This document shows positions 62,226 to 64,000 of a stretch of 64,000 bases of DNA, piece after piece (within the stretch, counting starts at the first letter, position 1; the number at the start of each line of letters is the position of its first letter). Both the position numbers and the translations under genes were made by a program. The DNA is from Microbacterium sp. AK009 (GTDB lineage Bacteria > Actinomycetota > Actinomycetes > Actinomycetales > Microbacteriaceae): contig NZ_JACCCG010000001.1 in NCBI RefSeq assembly GCF_013410955.1, forward strand, positions 310,001 to 374,000, in the 5' to 3' direction. The notes under the pieces were generated by a model that ran no database searches, had not been told where the DNA came from, and worked only from the letters and a program-made list of their open reading frames with translations.

Positions 62226-63428
62226 TCAGAGAAGCGCGGAGACGACCTGGTCGGTCACGAGGTCGTAGAGCTGTCCGGCGGGGAACGGCGTCAGTCTCTC
62301 GGCGGCGCTGCCGCCAGGCTCGATGGTGCGGCGCCACCACCGGTTCTCACCGACCTTGATGAGAGGGGTAAGGCCGCTGCGCGTGCGCAGGTCGACGCCC
62401 ACCCACGGCTGCTGCCACGCGAAGGCGAGATGTCGCCCCGCGCCGTCGGGCACGGGCTCGGCCGGGTCGGCGATCCGGCGTGCGATCGTCCCTGCCGGAA
62501 GTGTCGGCGCCTGCGCGTCGACGCGGAGGGCGCTGGGCCCGGCGCCGAGCCACCCGAGCACCACCGCCGAGGTGCGATGGAACGTGGAGCTGAAAACGGT
62601 GACCGGGGCGGCGCCCAGGCTCGAGGCGTCGCCGCCGGGCGCGGGCGTCGACGCGGCAAAGAGCACGGACTGCGCTCCGCGCCATCCGGTCAACGTGCCA
62701 CCGTCCGACCGCTCGATCGAGACGATCGTCGCGTCGTGGCGCGCCCAGTGCGCCACGGTCCACGCGCCCAGATCGGTGAGCCGTCCACGCTCGGTCGCGA
62801 ACCCGGCGCCCACGAGGGCGCGGCCTTCCGCAGAGGCGCGGTCGCCGCGTGACAGCCGACCGTTCGGCCGCGCGGAAGCGAGGACGTCGAGCGCGGGCCG
62901 GGGGATGACGGGACCGTTCACCGTGAGCTTCTGCGGGCGACGCTCGGTCGTGACATCCGCATCCGATGACTCCGGCAGCTCGCGACCGGATGACACGACC
63001 TCCACGTGCGCACCGATGCTGTCGAACTGCGCGCGGAGAGCCGGCGTCTGCCAGGGTGCGGCGCTCGCCGACAGGTGGACGTGATGCGTGCCCGTCGCCC
63101 AGACGTACTTGCGCACGTCGACCTGGCCGCCCTCCCCGGCGGGGTAGGTGAAGAGCAGGCGGCGACCGCGAAGCGCGGGCGGCCAGAGGTCGAACGCTCC
63201 GACCAGTGCGCCCGGGTGCTGGTCGAGAGCCGCCGCGAGGGCCGCTTCGCCCGCACGCTCCACCGGCCCGCTCGACGGCACCGAGGTGACGACGATGTTC
63301 GCGCGGAATCCGTCGTCGCCCCCGGGCGCGACGAGCACGGCATCCGCGCCATCGACCGTCTCCGAGGTCCAGTCCGCGGGCACGCGGAGGCGGGCGTGCG
63401 GGGTGTCGATCAGCTGGTCGACCGTCAT
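62226..63428 (-). CDS. Unknown protein, LpqN-like N-terminus with EspG-like C-terminal region
   Basis: 400 residues; the ATG at 63428 overlaps the upstream stop (ATGA). The N-terminal half (about 1-145) has ARLRVPADWTSETVDGADAV and FRANIVVTSVPS, resembling LpqN/DUF1795-type proteins of actinobacteria. The C-terminal half (about 170-300) has ALVGAGFATERGRLTDLGAW and TIVSIERSDGGTLTGWRGAQ, which reads like the EspG-type chaperone pattern of type VII secretion. Both resemblances are weak. No signal peptide or membrane segment is seen. Confidence 0.72.
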   Translation of the reverse strand: MTVDQLIDTPHARLRVPADWTSETVDGADAVLVAPGGDDGFRANIVVTSVPSSGPVERAGEAALAAALDQHPGALVGAFDLWPPALRGRRLLFTYPAGEGGQVDVRKYVWATGTHHVHLSASAAPWQTPALRAQFDSIGAHVEVVSSGRELPESSDADVTTERRPQKLTVNGPVIPRPALDVLASARPNGRLSRGDRASAEGRALVGAGFATERGRLTDLGAWTVAHWARHDATIVSIERSDGGTLTGWRGAQSVLFAASTPAPGGDASSLGAAPVTVFSSTFHRTSAVVLGWLGAGPSALRVDAQAPTLPAGTIARRIADPAEPVPDGAGRHLAFAWQQPWVGVDLRTRSGLTPLIKVGENRWWRRTIEPGGSAAERLTPFPAGQLYDLVTDQVVSALL

Positions 63429-63757
63429 GCCTTTCGGCGCCCTCTCCGCCGTGTGCCGGCCTCGCGGAACCACCGCGGCGTGAGGGCGCGAGGGAACCAG
63501 AACAGTGACAGCAGGGTGGTGCCCAGGAAGGCGAAGACGACGACGGCGCCGACCCGCTGCGCGGCGACGGGCAGGGCGTCGCCGAGCGCGGTGAGGATCG
63601 CGAACAGACCCATCCCGATGCCGAGGAAGAGGATGCCGAAGCCGATCGCGTAGAAGAACGTCGGGTCGGCCGACGCCCACGACCGCCACCGGCCGGTGTA
63701 CGCGGCGAGCCCCGCGCCGATGAGGAACAGCGCCACGATACCGACGAGGATCTCCAT
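63425..63757 (-). CDS. Small membrane protein of unknown function
   Basis: 110 residues with three hydrophobic helices (LVGIVALFLIGAGLAAYTG; FFYAIGFGILFLGIGMGLFA; VVVFAFLGTTLLSLFWFP) and a strongly basic tail (GTRRRGRRKA). Its ATG overlaps the upstream stop by one base (TGATG) and its stop overlaps the next start (ATGA), so the three genes form one coupled unit. Not recognised. Confidence 0.75.
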   Translation of the reverse strand: MEILVGIVALFLIGAGLAAYTGRWRSWASADPTFFYAIGFGILFLGIGMGLFAILTALGDALPVAAQRVGAVVVFAFLGTTLLSLFWFPRALTPRWFREAGTRRRGRRKA

Positions 63758-64000
63758 CAGTAGCCTCCGAACAGGCCGATGCCCCAGTCGCCGATCGCCT
63801 CACCGATGGAGCCGCCCGCGACACCGCCGACGATGCCGCCGACCACACCGCCGATGAGTGTCCCGGGCCCCGGGAAGATCGAGCCGATCGCCGCTCCGGC
63901 CGCCGCGCCCGCCCAGGCTCCACCCGCGCCCCCCACGACCGACGACGTGCCGACGACCGCCGAATGAGTCACGGCGCTCTGGGTGCGCTGCTCGTCGGTC
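63757..64000 (-). CDS. Gly-zipper C-terminus of a protein running off the window
   Basis: The frame is open to the right edge (81 visible residues, the start not seen; GTG 63972 is only an internal candidate). The visible part is a long Gly/Ala-rich amphipathic stretch (VVGGAGGAWAGAAAGAAIGS, GGVVGGIVGGVAGGSIGEAI) like glycine-zipper segments of membrane-inserting or secreted proteins. Such tails are common in WXG/LXG-type type VII secretion substrates, but that is inference. It is coupled to the membrane-protein gene by TGATG. Confidence 0.6.
   Translation of the reverse strand, partial: TDEQRTQSAVTHSAVVGTSSVVGGAGGAWAGAAAGAAIGSIFPGPGTLIGGVVGGIVGGVAGGSIGEAIGDWGIGLFGGY

Overview
The window is high-GC DNA with actinobacterial coding style: GTG and TTG starts, Asp written mostly as GAC, and GTGA/ATGA/TGATG gene overlaps. 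The mix of a DUF222 HNH nuclease, an HTH-DUF2690 membrane protein, GH127, LPxTG-type proteins and CPBP proteases suggests a Microbacteriaceae chromosome, most likely Microbacterium or a close relative. This placement is inferred from gene content; no rRNA or tRNA gene is visible. No CRISPR array or intact insertion sequence was found.

Layout. 1-3058: a large secreted phosphodiester-glycosidase/metallophosphoesterase, cut by the left edge. 3243-4220: an ohrR-ohr peroxide-stress pair with an operator-like palindrome. 4397-5848: a DUF222 HNH nuclease. 6056-11846: surface and unknown proteins (an HTH-TM-DUF2690 regulator, a membrane-anchored unknown, a LAATG surface protein and an unknown 746-residue protein). 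11881-18221: a LacI-controlled ABC sugar importer with a GH127 beta-L-arabinofuranosidase. It is followed at 18270-18627 by a decayed copy of the 3' part of the 746-residue gene.

18984-31989: an exopolysaccharide (EPS) locus of visibly lower GC. All but the acyltransferase are on the minus strand. It contains a WbaP-type initiating transferase, a fused Alg14/Alg13-like transferase, a pyruvyl transferase, a Wzx-like flippase, three GT4-like transferases, a Wzy-like polymerase, UDP-glucose dehydrogenase and a decayed beta-helix enzyme. 32180-41844: a GC-rich peptide or amide uptake and degradation cluster (double ABC ATPase, M19 dipeptidase, solute-binding protein, two permeases, an M24 creatinase-like protein, an S33 hydrolase and a double Lrp regulator). 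It separates the EPS biosynthesis genes from the EPS tyrosine kinase and phosphatase at 42015-45147.

45183-54223: two CPBP proteases, an LPATG surface protein, a hydrolase with a large membrane domain, a BLUF blue-light sensor with a small partner, a bactofilin-like membrane protein and an alkyl-sulfatase-like enzyme. 54358-58210: a copper operon (CopZ, a histidine-rich membrane protein, CopA, CsoR) behind a long CsoR-like inverted repeat. 58320-62104: a two-component system beside an ABC-2 exporter. 62226-64000: three coupled genes that may border a type VII secretion locus.

The least ordinary parts are the peptide/amide cluster, whose two metallopeptidase-fold enzymes have altered metal ligands; the histidine-rich copper protein; the BLUF pair; and the unknown 746-residue protein with its decayed copy on the far side of the sugar operon.
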